From Flavobacterium phragmitis (GTDB taxonomy: Bacteria > Bacteroidota > Bacteroidia > Flavobacteriales > Flavobacteriaceae), in assembly GCF_900112575.1 (NCBI RefSeq), contig NZ_FOMH01000007.1, positions 62,001 to 126,000 of the forward strand: DNA of 64,000 nt, given 5' to 3'. Made by a program: the position numbers and the translations under genes. Positions 43,416-52,621 of this stretch are shown one piece after another. The notes beneath the pieces are model-generated. The model ran no database searches. It saw nothing but the letters and a program-made list of their open reading frames with translations, and was not told where the DNA came from. The stretch's first letter is position 1, and the number at the start of each line of letters is the position of its first letter.

Positions 43416-44459
43416 CTAACTTTTTTGTTTCTTTTCGTTAAATAAATCCAACTCTTTGATCCAGTTTGTTTTTCTTTCTAATAAGAAAATATCAAGTAAA
43501 AGCAGTAAAAATGCAAATCCGATAAACCACTGGAATTGCGATTGGAATTCGGCCATTTGCGTAGCTTCAAATTCTGTTTTCTGAATATTGTTTAAAGCGT
43601 TTTTTACATATTCTAAAACTTCTTTTGTGCTTCCGCCATAAACATAACCGCCTTTGGTTGCTTTTGCAATTGTTTTTAAACCTTCCTGGTTTAGTTTTGT
43701 GATTACTGTTTCTCCGTTTTGATCTTTTTGATATCCTCTTACAACACCATTTTCTTTTAACGGAATTGTTCCTCCTTTTTCTGTTCCAACACCAATGGTT
43801 ATGATTTTCATTCCTATTTTGTTGGCTTCTTCCGCCGCGGCGGTTGCTCCTTCAGAATGATCTTCTCCGTCAGAAATTAGAATTAATAATTTACTCGTCT
43901 TGCTTTTTTCGTCAAAATAAGTGGCAGATAATCTAATAGCTTCATCCAAAGATGTTCCTTGTGAAGAAACCATTCCTGGACTCATGCTCTGCAAGAACAT
44001 TTTGGCAACACTATAATCTGATGTTATCGGTAAAACAGGAAAGGCACTTCCAGCATAAGCTACAATTCCGATTCTGTCGCTTCCTAAATTGTTGATGATT
44101 TGCGAAACCAATTGTTTACTCTTTTCTAAACGGCTTGGAACAACGTCTTCTGCAAGCATACTTTTTGAAACGTCGACAGCAAAAACAATATCAATACCTT
44201 CTCGTTTTACGGTTTCCATTTTAGTTCCGATTTTCGGATTTACTAAACCAATAATCAAGCAGGTAAGTGCCAGAAGAATTACAACAATTTTTAAAACAGG
44301 TTTAAAAACTGATTTCTCAGGGCTTAATCTTTTTACCATTTCCAAATCACCAAATTCCAGCTGTTTTCTTCTTTTCCAATACATATTGAAAAGGAAAACA
44401 CATACCACAATTGGGATGAGTATTAAAAGGTATAAATATTTTTTTTCGTCTAATTCCAT
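43416..44459 (-). CDS. batB: BatB VWA-domain membrane protein
   Basis: This 347-aa protein has two N-terminal membrane helices (YLYLLILIPIVVCVFLFNM, LKIVVILLALTCLIIGLV), a VWA domain with MIDAS FAVDVSKSML (Asp97) and TSDYSVAKMFLQ/ISDGEDHSEG metal-site loops, and a C-terminal membrane helix (FIGFAFLLLLLDIFLL). It belongs to the inner-membrane VWA pair BatA/BatB. Confidence 0.92.
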   Translation of the reverse strand: MELDEKKYLYLLILIPIVVCVFLFNMYWKRRKQLEFGDLEMVKRLSPEKSVFKPVLKIVVILLALTCLIIGLVNPKIGTKMETVKREGIDIVFAVDVSKSMLAEDVVPSRLEKSKQLVSQIINNLGSDRIGIVAYAGSAFPVLPITSDYSVAKMFLQSMSPGMVSSQGTSLDEAIRLSATYFDEKSKTSKLLILISDGEDHSEGATAAAEEANKIGMKIITIGVGTEKGGTIPLKENGVVRGYQKDQNGETVITKLNQEGLKTIAKATKGGYVYGGSTKEVLEYVKNALNNIQKTEFEATQMAEFQSQFQWFIGFAFLLLLLDIFLLERKTNWIKELDLFNEKKQKS

Positions 44460-44477
44460 TTTTTAATTCTAGTTCTC

Positions 44478-44533
44478 AGTCGCAGTTTACAGTCACAGTT
44501 TTTAGTTGTAAACTGTAAACTGTGACTGCGACT
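44478..44533. repeat. CAGTCGCAGTTT-type inverted repeat between batB and batA
   Basis: AGTCGCAGTTTACAGTCACA is mirrored by CTGTAAACTGTGACTGCGACT, though units are swapped in order. Related sequence occurs at 48111-48178 and 60521-60550. Confidence 0.65.
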
Positions 44534-44539
44534 AAAATA

Positions 44540-45541
44540 TTAAATAAAGCTTCTATAAACTGTATTTCTTAATCCAACTTCAAGCAATAATAAAAAGGCT
44601 GCAAATAAAACAAACCCTCTGTATTTTTCATCGTAATCATAGAATTTTAATTCCTGAATTTCTGTGGTTTCCAATTTGTTGATGGAGTTGTATATTTCTG
44701 CTAATTTATCGTTGCTTGTTGCTCTAAAATAAGTTCCATCGGTTTTTCTTGCGATGTTTCTCATTAGCTTCTCGTCGATTTCAACTTTCTGCATTTTGAA
44801 TAAGAAACCTCCGTTTGGTGCATAAGCGTATGGAGATTCTGCCATTCCGTTGGTTCCTAGACCAATCGTATATACTTTTATTCCATATTGTTTTGCAATG
44901 TCAGCAGCGGTTTCCGGTTCGATAAATCCGGCATTGTTAACACCATCGGTAAGAAGGATGATAACACGACTTTTTGCTTTACTGTCTTTTAAACGGTTAA
45001 CTGCAGTTGCCAATCCCATTCCAATTCCAGTTCCGTCTTGAAGAGTGGTGTCGTATTTAATGCCTTTTATAGCTTCCAAAATAATTGCTTTATCACTAGT
45101 TACAGGAGTTTTTGTGTAAGCTTCAGAAGCATATAAAACCAACCCAATTCTGTCATTTGGTCGTTCTTCAACGAAATTACCAGCCACTCTTTTTAAAGCT
45201 TCCATACGGTTTGGCTTTAAATCTTTAGCCAGCATAGATCCAGAAACGTCAATTGCCATTACAATATCAATTCCTTTTGTTGTTTTCGTTTGATTGCTGA
45301 TATCTACTGTTCTTGGTCTTGCTAACGCAATAATTAAAGAGCTTAAAGCTAAAATTCTAAAAACATATAGAGCAGGTTTGAACTTTGTCCAAAACGATTC
45401 GCTGTTTTGAAACCCTGCCATCGAGCTCATTTTTAAGGTAGCCGATTGCTGGTTGCGTTTCCAGAAAAACCAGATTATCGCAATCGGAATTAATATAAAC
45501 AACCAAAGAAACTCTGGATTTAAAAAACTGAAATTGCCCAT
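44540..45541 (-). CDS. batA: BatA VWA-domain membrane protein
   Basis: This 333-aa protein has two N-terminal membrane helices, a VWA domain with MIDAS MAIDVSGSM (Asp98), ILLTDGVNNAGF and a C-terminal helix (FVLFAAFLLLLEVGL). Its ATG overlaps the stop of the upstream gene by one base (TAATG), indicating coupling. It is the BatA member of the aerotolerance operon. Confidence 0.93.
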   Translation of the reverse strand: MGNFSFLNPEFLWLFILIPIAIIWFFWKRNQQSATLKMSSMAGFQNSESFWTKFKPALYVFRILALSSLIIALARPRTVDISNQTKTTKGIDIVMAIDVSGSMLAKDLKPNRMEALKRVAGNFVEERPNDRIGLVLYASEAYTKTPVTSDKAIILEAIKGIKYDTTLQDGTGIGMGLATAVNRLKDSKAKSRVIILLTDGVNNAGFIEPETAADIAKQYGIKVYTIGLGTNGMAESPYAYAPNGGFLFKMQKVEIDEKLMRNIARKTDGTYFRATSNDKLAEIYNSINKLETTEIQELKFYDYDEKYRGFVLFAAFLLLLEVGLRNTVYRSFI

Positions 45542-47175
45542 TAGTTGTTTGCTCTTTGAAGTTCAACAGAATTTAAGATTCGAGTTGTAATCTCGTTCGC
45601 ATATGTATCGCCTTCTTCGTGTAGAACCAAAATTTGCTGTAAACCTTGATCTTGTTTGAAAAGCAACAATTCATAATATGCTTTTGTACTTGTTTTGGTT
45701 GCTGGATTCAAGATTGACATTGTTCCATAACCTTTAACTCCCTGAATACCTTCGTTTGTTTGAAAATCTTCTTGTTTTACAATAATATTTTGTGCTCCTT
45801 GAGCTTCCATTACTTTTAAAGATCCTTCAAGGGCTTTTGCCAAATCGATATCGGTTGGCTGTTTGAATTTGGCAGTAGAAACGGTTACATAGAAATTGTC
45901 AATCATGCTTCCATAAACAAATAGTTGCATTTCTTTGATTAACGCCATCGTTTCTTTTGGAAGTACTTTTTCAGTATCCATTCTTTTTAAAACTTTTGGG
46001 GTTTCAATTAAGACAGCAGGACTTCCGTATGCACTTTTTACCCATTCTCCTTCCAATAATTCTTTAGAAGGATGACCAATTATATTATCTTTTACATAAT
46101 TGAAGCCTTTAGTAACTATAAAATAAGTTGTAGTTACAAACAACAATAAGATTACAGCTGCAACAGAATAACCAATTCGAGCATTACGCTTTTTGCGAAG
46201 TTGTGCCTGAATTTGTTTTTGTCTTTGTGCTTCGTTCAATAATTGATCTTCTATGTCCTCAGGAGCTTCTGTCGGAATAGCATTATCAAGCGTTAAAATT
46301 ACTTTTTGAATTTTGTTTCTATCATCAGTAATTTCAAAATCAAGCGGTTTGGATTTCGCAAATTTTACTAAATCGGCCTGACGTAAAACGCGTTCCAGAT
46401 TTTCTACCGTTTCCGGAGTCAGCGTCATTTTCTTTTGAGTCGATGCTGTTCTGATGGCTTGAATTAGCTCAGAAGTTGTACTTTCCATTGCTGGAATATG
46501 AATGGCTTCTTCGATATAATTTCTAGCAATATCGGTTAATTCACTATAGTATTCTTTGATTTCACCTTTTTGAACCAGTTCTTTTTTCTCTAAGTTGTTT
46601 AATAAACTTGTCGCTTTTTCGATAGGCGTTTTATAAACTTCTTCTTCAATCTTTTTCAGCTGGCGTTTTTTAACATACCAGTAAACAAATGCTCCAATTC
46701 CGATAATAACTAAAACAATTAAAACGTAAATCCACCAAGTTCCCATTCCTTCCTCAGCTGAAGCAATGTCTTTGATGTCGTACATTTTTTGCTGCAAAGT
46801 GTCCACTTTTACATTGGCAACTTCAACTTTAAGAGAATCAGAATAAAAAGGTTTTTTATCAATTAAAATTTTGATACTTGGAATTGTATAACGACCAGAA
46901 TCAAACTGGGTTAAACCATATTTTTTAATCAATTCATAAGTTTCATCTTTCTTAACCGTATCAACAGGATAAGACTGAATTACTTCTAAAGCACCAATAT
47001 TTTTAAGTTTTGGAAATTCAACTTTTGATTTTGAGCTTACGACAGTTTTAAGTGTCAGTTTAAACTCTGCACCAATTTTGTTTTTTGTGGTATCAATGCT
47101 TGTTTCTACTGATTTCTGCTGTGCAAAAATCATGGTAGAAAAGAGAAATAAAAATATATAAAGTTTAAATTTCAT
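45541..47175 (-). CDS. BatD-like membrane protein upstream of batA
   Basis: The product is 544 aa from the ATG at 47175, which begins a good signal peptide (KFKLYIFLFLFSTMIFAQQ). A single Ig-like periplasmic domain is followed by a membrane helix (TWWIYVLIVLVIIGIGAFVYW), a helical cytosolic domain (EKATSLLNNLEKKELVQKGE, ARNYIEEAIHIPAMESTTSE), a second helix (SVAAVILLLFVTTTYFIV) and a C-terminal alpha/beta domain. It occupies the usual place between the DUF58 gene and batA. Function in the complex is unknown. Confidence 0.82.
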   Translation of the reverse strand: MKFKLYIFLFLFSTMIFAQQKSVETSIDTTKNKIGAEFKLTLKTVVSSKSKVEFPKLKNIGALEVIQSYPVDTVKKDETYELIKKYGLTQFDSGRYTIPSIKILIDKKPFYSDSLKVEVANVKVDTLQQKMYDIKDIASAEEGMGTWWIYVLIVLVIIGIGAFVYWYVKKRQLKKIEEEVYKTPIEKATSLLNNLEKKELVQKGEIKEYYSELTDIARNYIEEAIHIPAMESTTSELIQAIRTASTQKKMTLTPETVENLERVLRQADLVKFAKSKPLDFEITDDRNKIQKVILTLDNAIPTEAPEDIEDQLLNEAQRQKQIQAQLRKKRNARIGYSVAAVILLLFVTTTYFIVTKGFNYVKDNIIGHPSKELLEGEWVKSAYGSPAVLIETPKVLKRMDTEKVLPKETMALIKEMQLFVYGSMIDNFYVTVSTAKFKQPTDIDLAKALEGSLKVMEAQGAQNIIVKQEDFQTNEGIQGVKGYGTMSILNPATKTSTKAYYELLLFKQDQGLQQILVLHEEGDTYANEITTRILNSVELQRANN

Positions 47176-47239
47176 TTGAGTAACGATTGTTGATTTTAGA
47201 TTAACGATTTTTGATTTGTTAATCAAAATTGCCAGATTT

Positions 47240-48103
47240 TTATCGTGATTTGAAATAGCCTAATAGTTTCGTAACGTAATTTTCGTCTACTCTGGTATTT
47301 ACAATTCCTGCTCCTGATTTACGGAAACTATCTTTAAAATAATTCAATTTTTCCTGATAATGTTTCTCGTAATTCATTCGAACTGTTTTAGAACTTGTAT
47401 CAACCAATTGTAATTTACCTGTTTCGGCATCCAGCATCGTTACCATTCCTAAATTCGGAATTTTTTCTTCGCGGATATCATACACACGAACACCCGTAAT
47501 GTCATGTTTTTTAGAAGCAATTTTTAAAGTATGCTCGTAAGAATCAGACATAAAATCGGAAATCATAAAAATGATTGCTTTCTTTTTCTGGGTTCCGGAT
47601 AAGAACTTTAAAGCCTGAGCAATATCTGTTTTATGACTTTTTGGTTCAAATTCTATCAATTCACGAATGATACGCAGTACGTGTGAACGTCCTTTTTTAG
47701 GCGGAATATATAATTCTACAGTATCAGAAAATAAGATTAAACCAATTTTGTCATTGTTTTGTGTAGCCGAAAAAGCCATCGTTGCCGCAATTTCGGTTAC
47801 GATGTCTTTCTTAAATTGATTTTTAGAACCAAAAGATTCCGAGCCCGAAATATCAACCATTAAAACCATGGTCAATTCGCGTTCTTCTTCAAATACTTTA
47901 ACGTGAGCTTCGTTATAGCGTGCGGTTACATTCCAATCGATGTTACGAATATCATCTCCGTATTGGTATTGACGCACCTCGCTAAACGTCATTCCTCGTC
48001 CTTTAAATGAAGAGTGGTATTCTCCCGAAAAGATATGATTACTCAGCCTTTTCGTTTTGATTTCTATTTTCCGTACTTTTTTTAAAAGCTCTTTTGTATC
48101 CAT
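47240..48103 (-). CDS. DUF58 VWA-like protein of the bat operon
   Basis: This 287-aa cytosolic protein carries the DUF58 hallmark YGDDIRNIDWNVTARYNE followed by VKVFEEERELTMVLMVDISG with a MIDAS-like DISGS. DUF58 proteins work with MoxR ATPases as substrate-linking VWA-type partners. It lies between moxR and the BatD-like gene. Confidence 0.92.
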   Translation of the reverse strand: MDTKELLKKVRKIEIKTKRLSNHIFSGEYHSSFKGRGMTFSEVRQYQYGDDIRNIDWNVTARYNEAHVKVFEEERELTMVLMVDISGSESFGSKNQFKKDIVTEIAATMAFSATQNNDKIGLILFSDTVELYIPPKKGRSHVLRIIRELIEFEPKSHKTDIAQALKFLSGTQKKKAIIFMISDFMSDSYEHTLKIASKKHDITGVRVYDIREEKIPNLGMVTMLDAETGKLQLVDTSSKTVRMNYEKHYQEKLNYFKDSFRKSGAGIVNTRVDENYVTKLLGYFKSR

Positions 48104-48110
48104 TTCTTTA

Positions 48111-48178
48111 GTTTTCAGTCGCAGTTTTCAGTCGCAGTTAATCTTAATGTGTTTACTGTGACTGAAAACTGAAAACTA
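48111..48178. repeat. CAGTCGCAGTTT-type inverted repeat between moxR and the DUF58 gene
   Basis: TTTTCAGTCGCAGTTTTCAG is mirrored by CTGTGACTGAAAACTGAAAA. It fills almost all of the 78-bp spacer. Compare 44478-44533 and 60521-60550. Confidence 0.65.
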
Positions 48179-48181
48179 TTT

Positions 48182-49186
48182 TTAAGGTACTTCAATCTCG
48201 TTAACGATTTTGTTGATAATGTCTACAGAAGTAATGTTTTCTGCTTCTGCTTCGTAAGTGATTCCAACTCTGTGACGTAATACATCGTGAACAACTGCAC
48301 GAACGTCTTCCGGAATTACATAACCACGACGTTTGATGAAAGCATAACATTTAGCAGCATTAGCCAAGTTGATACTTCCACGAGGAGAAGCTCCAAAACT
48401 GATAAGCGGTTTTAAATCGGCTAATTTGTATTTTTCTGGGTAACGCGTAGCGAAAATAATATCAAGAATATATTTTTCAATTTTTTCATCCATATAAACT
48501 TCACGAACCGCTTCTTGCGCACGTAAAATCTGATCTACAGAAACTACAGGATTTACTTTTTCGTAAGTTCCTTTTAAGTTCTGACGGATTACAAAACGCT
48601 CTTCGTCAATTTTTGGATAATCAATAACAGTTTTTAGCATGAAACGGTCAACCTGTGCTTCAGGAAGTGCATAAGTACCTTCTTGCTCAACAGGGTTTTG
48701 TGTTGCTAATACTAAAAACGGACGATCTAGTTTGAATGTAGAATCACCAATTGTAACTTGTTTCTCCTGCATCGCCTCCAAAAGTGCTGACTGAACCTTT
48801 GCAGGAGCACGGTTAATCTCATCGGCAAGTACGAAATTGGCGAAAATTGGTCCTTTTTTAATTGAGAACTCGTTTGCTTTAATGTTGTAAATCATGGTTC
48901 CGATAACATCGGCAGGTAATAAATCGGGCGTAAACTGGATACGGCTGAAAGAACCTTGAACCGCTTGAGAAAGCGTATTGATAGCCAAAGTTTTTGCCAG
49001 ACCCGGAACTCCTTCCAATAAAATATGTCCCTGTCCAAGCAATCCGATTAATAGACGCTCGACCATATGTTTCTGACCCACAATAACTTTGTTCATTTCC
49101 ATTGTAAGAAGGTCTATAAAAGCACTTTCTCTTTCAATTTTTTCATTTATCGCTCTAATGTCTAAAGTCGTTGTATTTTCTTCCAT
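48182..49186 (-). CDS. MoxR-family AAA+ ATPase
   Basis: This 334-aa protein has Walker A EGVPGLAKT (58-66), Walker B FVLADEINRAPAK, sensor 1 FLVLATQNPVEQEG and the sensor 2 region LISFGASPRGSINLANA. MoxR ATPases assemble or activate complexes with VWA partners. It is the first gene of the bat operon; the 212-bp upstream spacer would contain its promoter, though I did not find a clear TAnnTTTG there. Confidence 0.95.
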   Translation of the reverse strand: MEENTTTLDIRAINEKIERESAFIDLLTMEMNKVIVGQKHMVERLLIGLLGQGHILLEGVPGLAKTLAINTLSQAVQGSFSRIQFTPDLLPADVIGTMIYNIKANEFSIKKGPIFANFVLADEINRAPAKVQSALLEAMQEKQVTIGDSTFKLDRPFLVLATQNPVEQEGTYALPEAQVDRFMLKTVIDYPKIDEERFVIRQNLKGTYEKVNPVVSVDQILRAQEAVREVYMDEKIEKYILDIIFATRYPEKYKLADLKPLISFGASPRGSINLANAAKCYAFIKRRGYVIPEDVRAVVHDVLRHRVGITYEAEAENITSVDIINKIVNEIEVP

Positions 49187-49398
49187 ATAAATATTTTTAA
49201 AACCTTGATTTTAACGCCTAATTTTTGAGAGTGCAAATTGACTATTTTTTAAGAAGTAAGATGTTAAAGAATGGTTAAAACTTCGACCAATGCCTTAATT
49301 TTAAGGACTAATTGTGAATCTATTTTTATATTTTTAAGAACTTTGATGATTATGTTTTATTAAAGCATAATTATTACCAAAAATAACGCATAATTATT

Positions 49399-50274
49399 AT
49401 GAGCAAAACAGTCTTATCGCCTATAATTTCAGGCACTATGAATTGGGGAGTTTGGGATAAAAACCTTACAACCAAAGAAATGGAAAACATGATACAGGTA
49501 AGTATCGAAAACAAAATTACGACTTTTGATCACGCGGATATTTACGGTTCGTATACGACCGAAGCCGATTTTGGAAAAGCCTTTCACGCTAGTAAAATAG
49601 ATCGTGAAAAATTACAATTAATTACAAAGTGCGGTATTCAGATGATTGCGGATAAACGCCCTGAAAACAAAATCAAACATTATGATTATTCTAAGGATTA
49701 TATCATTAAATCTGTAGAAGGATCTTTGAAAAATTTAAAGACTGATTATGTTGACGTTTTCTTGCTTCACAGACCAAGCCCGTTAATGCAGGCTGATGAA
49801 ATTGCTGAAGCAGTGGAGAAATTAAAAGGAGAAGGAAAGATTATTGATTTTGGTCTTTCAAATTTTACAAGTTCACAAACTGAATTAATTCGCCAAAAAA
49901 CAGAAGTAAGCTATAATCAAGTACAGTTTTCAGCAACACATTACGAAGCAATGACTGATGGAAGTTTAGATTATATGCAGACTAATGGAATTCGTCCGTT
50001 ATCATGGAATCCGCTTGGAACTGTTTTTAGAGAAGATACAAAACAAACGCGTCGTTTGAAAAAACTATTTTCAGCTTTATTAGAGAAATATCATTTAGGC
50101 GCTGATACACTTTTATTATCATGGATTTTGAAACATCCAGCAAAAGTAATTCCAATCGCAGGAACTGTGAATATTGCAAGAATTCAATCTTTGTCAAAAG
50201 CAATTGAATTGGATATGGATACAGAAGACTGGTTTGCAATCTGGACAGAAAGTATGGGCGACGATGTGCCTTAA
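49399..50274 (+). CDS. Aldo/keto reductase
   Basis: This 291-aa protein is a TIM-barrel AKR with the catalytic tetrad Asp44 and Tyr49 (FDHADIYGSY), Lys77 (LITKCGI) and His124 (VFLLHRPSP). C-terminal cofactor residues are in IPIAGTVNIARIQ. It is likely an NADPH-dependent oxidoreductase of the YdhF type, with unknown physiological substrate. It is followed by a palindromic repeat and an SDR gene on the same strand. Confidence 0.92.
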   Translation: MSKTVLSPIISGTMNWGVWDKNLTTKEMENMIQVSIENKITTFDHADIYGSYTTEADFGKAFHASKIDREKLQLITKCGIQMIADKRPENKIKHYDYSKDYIIKSVEGSLKNLKTDYVDVFLLHRPSPLMQADEIAEAVEKLKGEGKIIDFGLSNFTSSQTELIRQKTEVSYNQVQFSATHYEAMTDGSLDYMQTNGIRPLSWNPLGTVFREDTKQTRRLKKLFSALLEKYHLGADTLLLSWILKHPAKVIPIAGTVNIARIQSLSKAIELDMDTEDWFAIWTESMGDDVP

Positions 50275-50326
50275 ATTTTAGTGTTCAGTTTACCGTTTTT
50301 AGTATTCAGTTAGAGTGCAAAAAAAT

Positions 50327-50463
50327 AAACACATAGAAACATAGATTTTTTATGTTTTTAAAAAGATGGATTTAGCGTTTCACTTACACAAAGCTATGTG
50401 AATTTATGCAAATGAAATGCCTTTTTTAAGCAAAGTATATCTATGTTTCTATGTGTTAAAAAC
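50327..50463. repeat. Dispersed ~140-bp palindromic element, copy 3 of 3
   Basis: The ends are AAACACATAGAAACATAGAT and ATCTATGTTTCTATGTGTTA, nearly perfect inverses. GTTTCACTTACACAAAGCTA and TGCAAATGAAATGCCTTTTT mark the interior. It ends 13 bp before the SDR start and is part of the upstream frame that would otherwise extend that gene. Confidence 0.8.
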
Positions 50464-50475
50464 AAAATATTTAAA

Positions 50476-51234
50476 ATGAAAAAAACAGTTTTAATTACTG
50501 GTGCCACAAGCGGAATTGGAAAAGCAACTGCGCAGATTTTGGCAAAAAACAATTATAAAGTGATTCTTTGCGGAAGACGTAAAGATCGTTTAGAAGAACT
50601 TGAAAAAGAACTTTCGGTTTTTACAGAAGTTTATTCCCTTGCTTTTGATGTTCGTGATAAAGAAGATGTTTTGAAGAAGATAGGTTCTTTGGCAAATGAT
50701 TTTTCAACAATCGACGTTTTAATTAATAATGCAGGAAATGCTCATGGTTTAGATCCAATTCAAAATGGAGATTTAGACGATTGGGATGCTATGATGGATA
50801 TTAATGTCAAAGGACTTTTATATGTTTCAAAAGCTATAATTCCACAGATGGTTGAAAGACAATCAGGACATATTATTAATATCGGTTCAACTGCAGCTAA
50901 AGAAGTTTATCCAAACGGAAATGTGTATTGTGGTTCTAAACATGCAGTTGATGCCATTACAGCTGGAATGCGAATCGATTTAAATCCTTTCGGAATTAGG
51001 GTTGGCGGTATTCATCCAGGAATGGTTGCGACCGAGTTTAGTGAAGTTCGTTTTAAAGGCGATGCCGAAAGAGCAGCAAATGTTTACAAAGGATTTGATC
51101 CGCTTCAGGCGGAAGATATTGCCGATATTATTCACTTTGTGATTTCAAGACCTTATCATGTAAATATTGCCGATTTGGTTGTGATGAGTACGGCGCAGGC
51201 ATCTTCGACGATCGTCAAGAAAAATATTTCATAA
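50476..51234 (+). CDS. Short-chain dehydrogenase/reductase
   Basis: The product is 252 aa from the ATG at 50476. An earlier ATG at 50443 lies in the repeat and is rejected. The nucleotide loop is TGATSGIGKATA (8-19), NNAG is present, and the catalytic residues are Ser138, Tyr151 and Lys155 (VYCGSKHAV). CGRRKDRL suggests NADP preference. It resembles YdfG-like 3-hydroxy acid dehydrogenases. The substrate is not evident. Confidence 0.92.
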   Translation: MKKTVLITGATSGIGKATAQILAKNNYKVILCGRRKDRLEELEKELSVFTEVYSLAFDVRDKEDVLKKIGSLANDFSTIDVLINNAGNAHGLDPIQNGDLDDWDAMMDINVKGLLYVSKAIIPQMVERQSGHIINIGSTAAKEVYPNGNVYCGSKHAVDAITAGMRIDLNPFGIRVGGIHPGMVATEFSEVRFKGDAERAANVYKGFDPLQAEDIADIIHFVISRPYHVNIADLVVMSTAQASSTIVKKNIS

Positions 51235-51242
51235 TATTTACT

Positions 51243-51272
51243 GTAGAGACGCACAGTAGTGCGTCTTTTTTT
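51243..51272. repeat. GTAGAGACGCAC hairpin repeat, upstream copy
   Basis: AGACGCAC and GTGCGTCT form an 8-bp stem around AGTA, followed by a T-run, so this copy can also serve as the SDR gene's terminator. The same hairpin is found at 37970-37995 and 52529-52553. Confidence 0.75.
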
Positions 51273-51338
51273 TAATTTTAAGTTTTAATAAATTAAATTA
51301 GTGCGAATTAGTGCAATTCGTGGCAAAATAAAATCGAC

Positions 51339-52484
51339 ATGATTAATAAACGCCTTTTAATTAAAAATCTTCTAGCTCATAATGACGAAAGCAGTTTTTA
51401 TGATAAAAAAAGGCAGTTGAATCTACATTCCAGAGAAGGAAAAGGAAAGTTCTTGAAACACATTTGTGCACTTTCCAATTCCAATCCAAACAATAATTCT
51501 TATATAGTAGTTGGAGTAGAAGATCAGGATAATGAAATTGTAGGCGATGATTTCTTCGATGATAGCCGAATTCAGAATCTGGTCAATGCGTTTTTAGAAA
51601 ATCCCCCAAAAATTCAATATGAAAACGTCCCTTTCCCAAACCTTCCAAAAGACAAAGTAATCGGTCTGGTTACAATCAAGCCTAAAAGTAAAATCTCTTA
51701 TTTTAAAAAAGGAATTCATACGATTTTAGCCAATAGCGTTTTCATACGACGTGGCAGTAACTCGATTCCGCTGGAAGAACATGAGGAAATCGAAAAAAAC
51801 AATCAGAATACAGAAACTGTTATTGGAATCGAAAATAGTTCTCGAAATAGTATTCAGTATACTTTAGACGGCGTTATCGATTTTATGAATTTCAGACATA
51901 AAGATATGTCGCCCAAATATCATGTTTTTAAAGAGTTATTTATAATCTGCTGGGCTGGAGTTCCTAAAAAACTCCGAGATAAAACGTATTTATCGCGTGT
52001 TGATATTGAATTAATAAATGAACAGATTAAGCTTTTCTATTCTGCGCAGGATGTTGTGACTATTTTTTATAATGATGATAGTTTTACGATTACAGAATAT
52101 GTACCATTGGGCTTAAATGATAAAACAAGTTATTATCCGCTCGAAGAACAAACTATCCATTTCTTTGATAATGGTTATTATAAAATAGACCGTCAGATGC
52201 TTTTTCAACCGCCAGAATTCAATAGGAAAATGCTCTATCATATTTATAATTCGAATATGGCTCTTTTGGGTAAACTTCAGAAAGAAATCACATTGTCTGA
52301 TCGCGAAATGAAAGATTTAGAAAATCTGCCTTCCACTTTTATGATTTGTCATTTGAACGGCTTTGAAGATGCCAGACAAAAATTAATCGATGCAAAATTA
52401 TTACTGAAACCTTATAAACAGGTTTATTCTTCTTTTAAGGAAGCTTTGAGGGTTTTACGAAAGATGAAATATGATGTTCAGTAA
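51339..52484 (+). CDS. Schlafen AlbA_2-domain protein
   Basis: This 381-aa protein has an N-terminal AlbA_2/Schlafen-type domain within about residues 10-150: HNDESSFYDKKRQLNLHSRE, NSYIVVGVEDQDNEIVGDD and SVFIRRGSNSIPLEEHEE. The C-terminal half has no domain I recognise. Such proteins are putative nucleic acid-binding or nuclease regulators and are frequent in defence islands. Two copies of the GTAGAGACGCAC hairpin bracket the gene in the same orientation. It is not operonic with neighbours. Confidence 0.82.
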   Translation: MINKRLLIKNLLAHNDESSFYDKKRQLNLHSREGKGKFLKHICALSNSNPNNNSYIVVGVEDQDNEIVGDDFFDDSRIQNLVNAFLENPPKIQYENVPFPNLPKDKVIGLVTIKPKSKISYFKKGIHTILANSVFIRRGSNSIPLEEHEEIEKNNQNTETVIGIENSSRNSIQYTLDGVIDFMNFRHKDMSPKYHVFKELFIICWAGVPKKLRDKTYLSRVDIELINEQIKLFYSAQDVVTIFYNDDSFTITEYVPLGLNDKTSYYPLEEQTIHFFDNGYYKIDRQMLFQPPEFNRKMLYHIYNSNMALLGKLQKEITLSDREMKDLENLPSTFMICHLNGFEDARQKLIDAKLLLKPYKQVYSSFKEALRVLRKMKYDVQ

Positions 52485-52528
52485 AAAGGTTCAAAGGTTC
52501 AGAGAGACAAAGTGACAAAGGTTTTTTT

Positions 52529-52553
52529 GTAGAGACGCACCGCAGTGCGTCTA
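52529..52553. repeat. GTAGAGACGCAC hairpin repeat, downstream copy
   Basis: GTAGAGACGCACCGCAGTGC... forms the same stem as the copies at 37970 and 51243. It lies 45 bp after the stop of the AlbA_2 gene. Confidence 0.75.
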
Positions 52554-52621
52554 AATCCAACATGTAAAAAGGATTTTGTTCTGTCTTTGTACTTATAAAA
52601 TTATTTCAACAGATTTTCGTG

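Noticed and set aside
50443..50475. Upstream start for the SDR
   Set aside because: The 11 extra codons lie in a dispersed repeat; the ATG at 50476 begins the canonical SDR N terminus.
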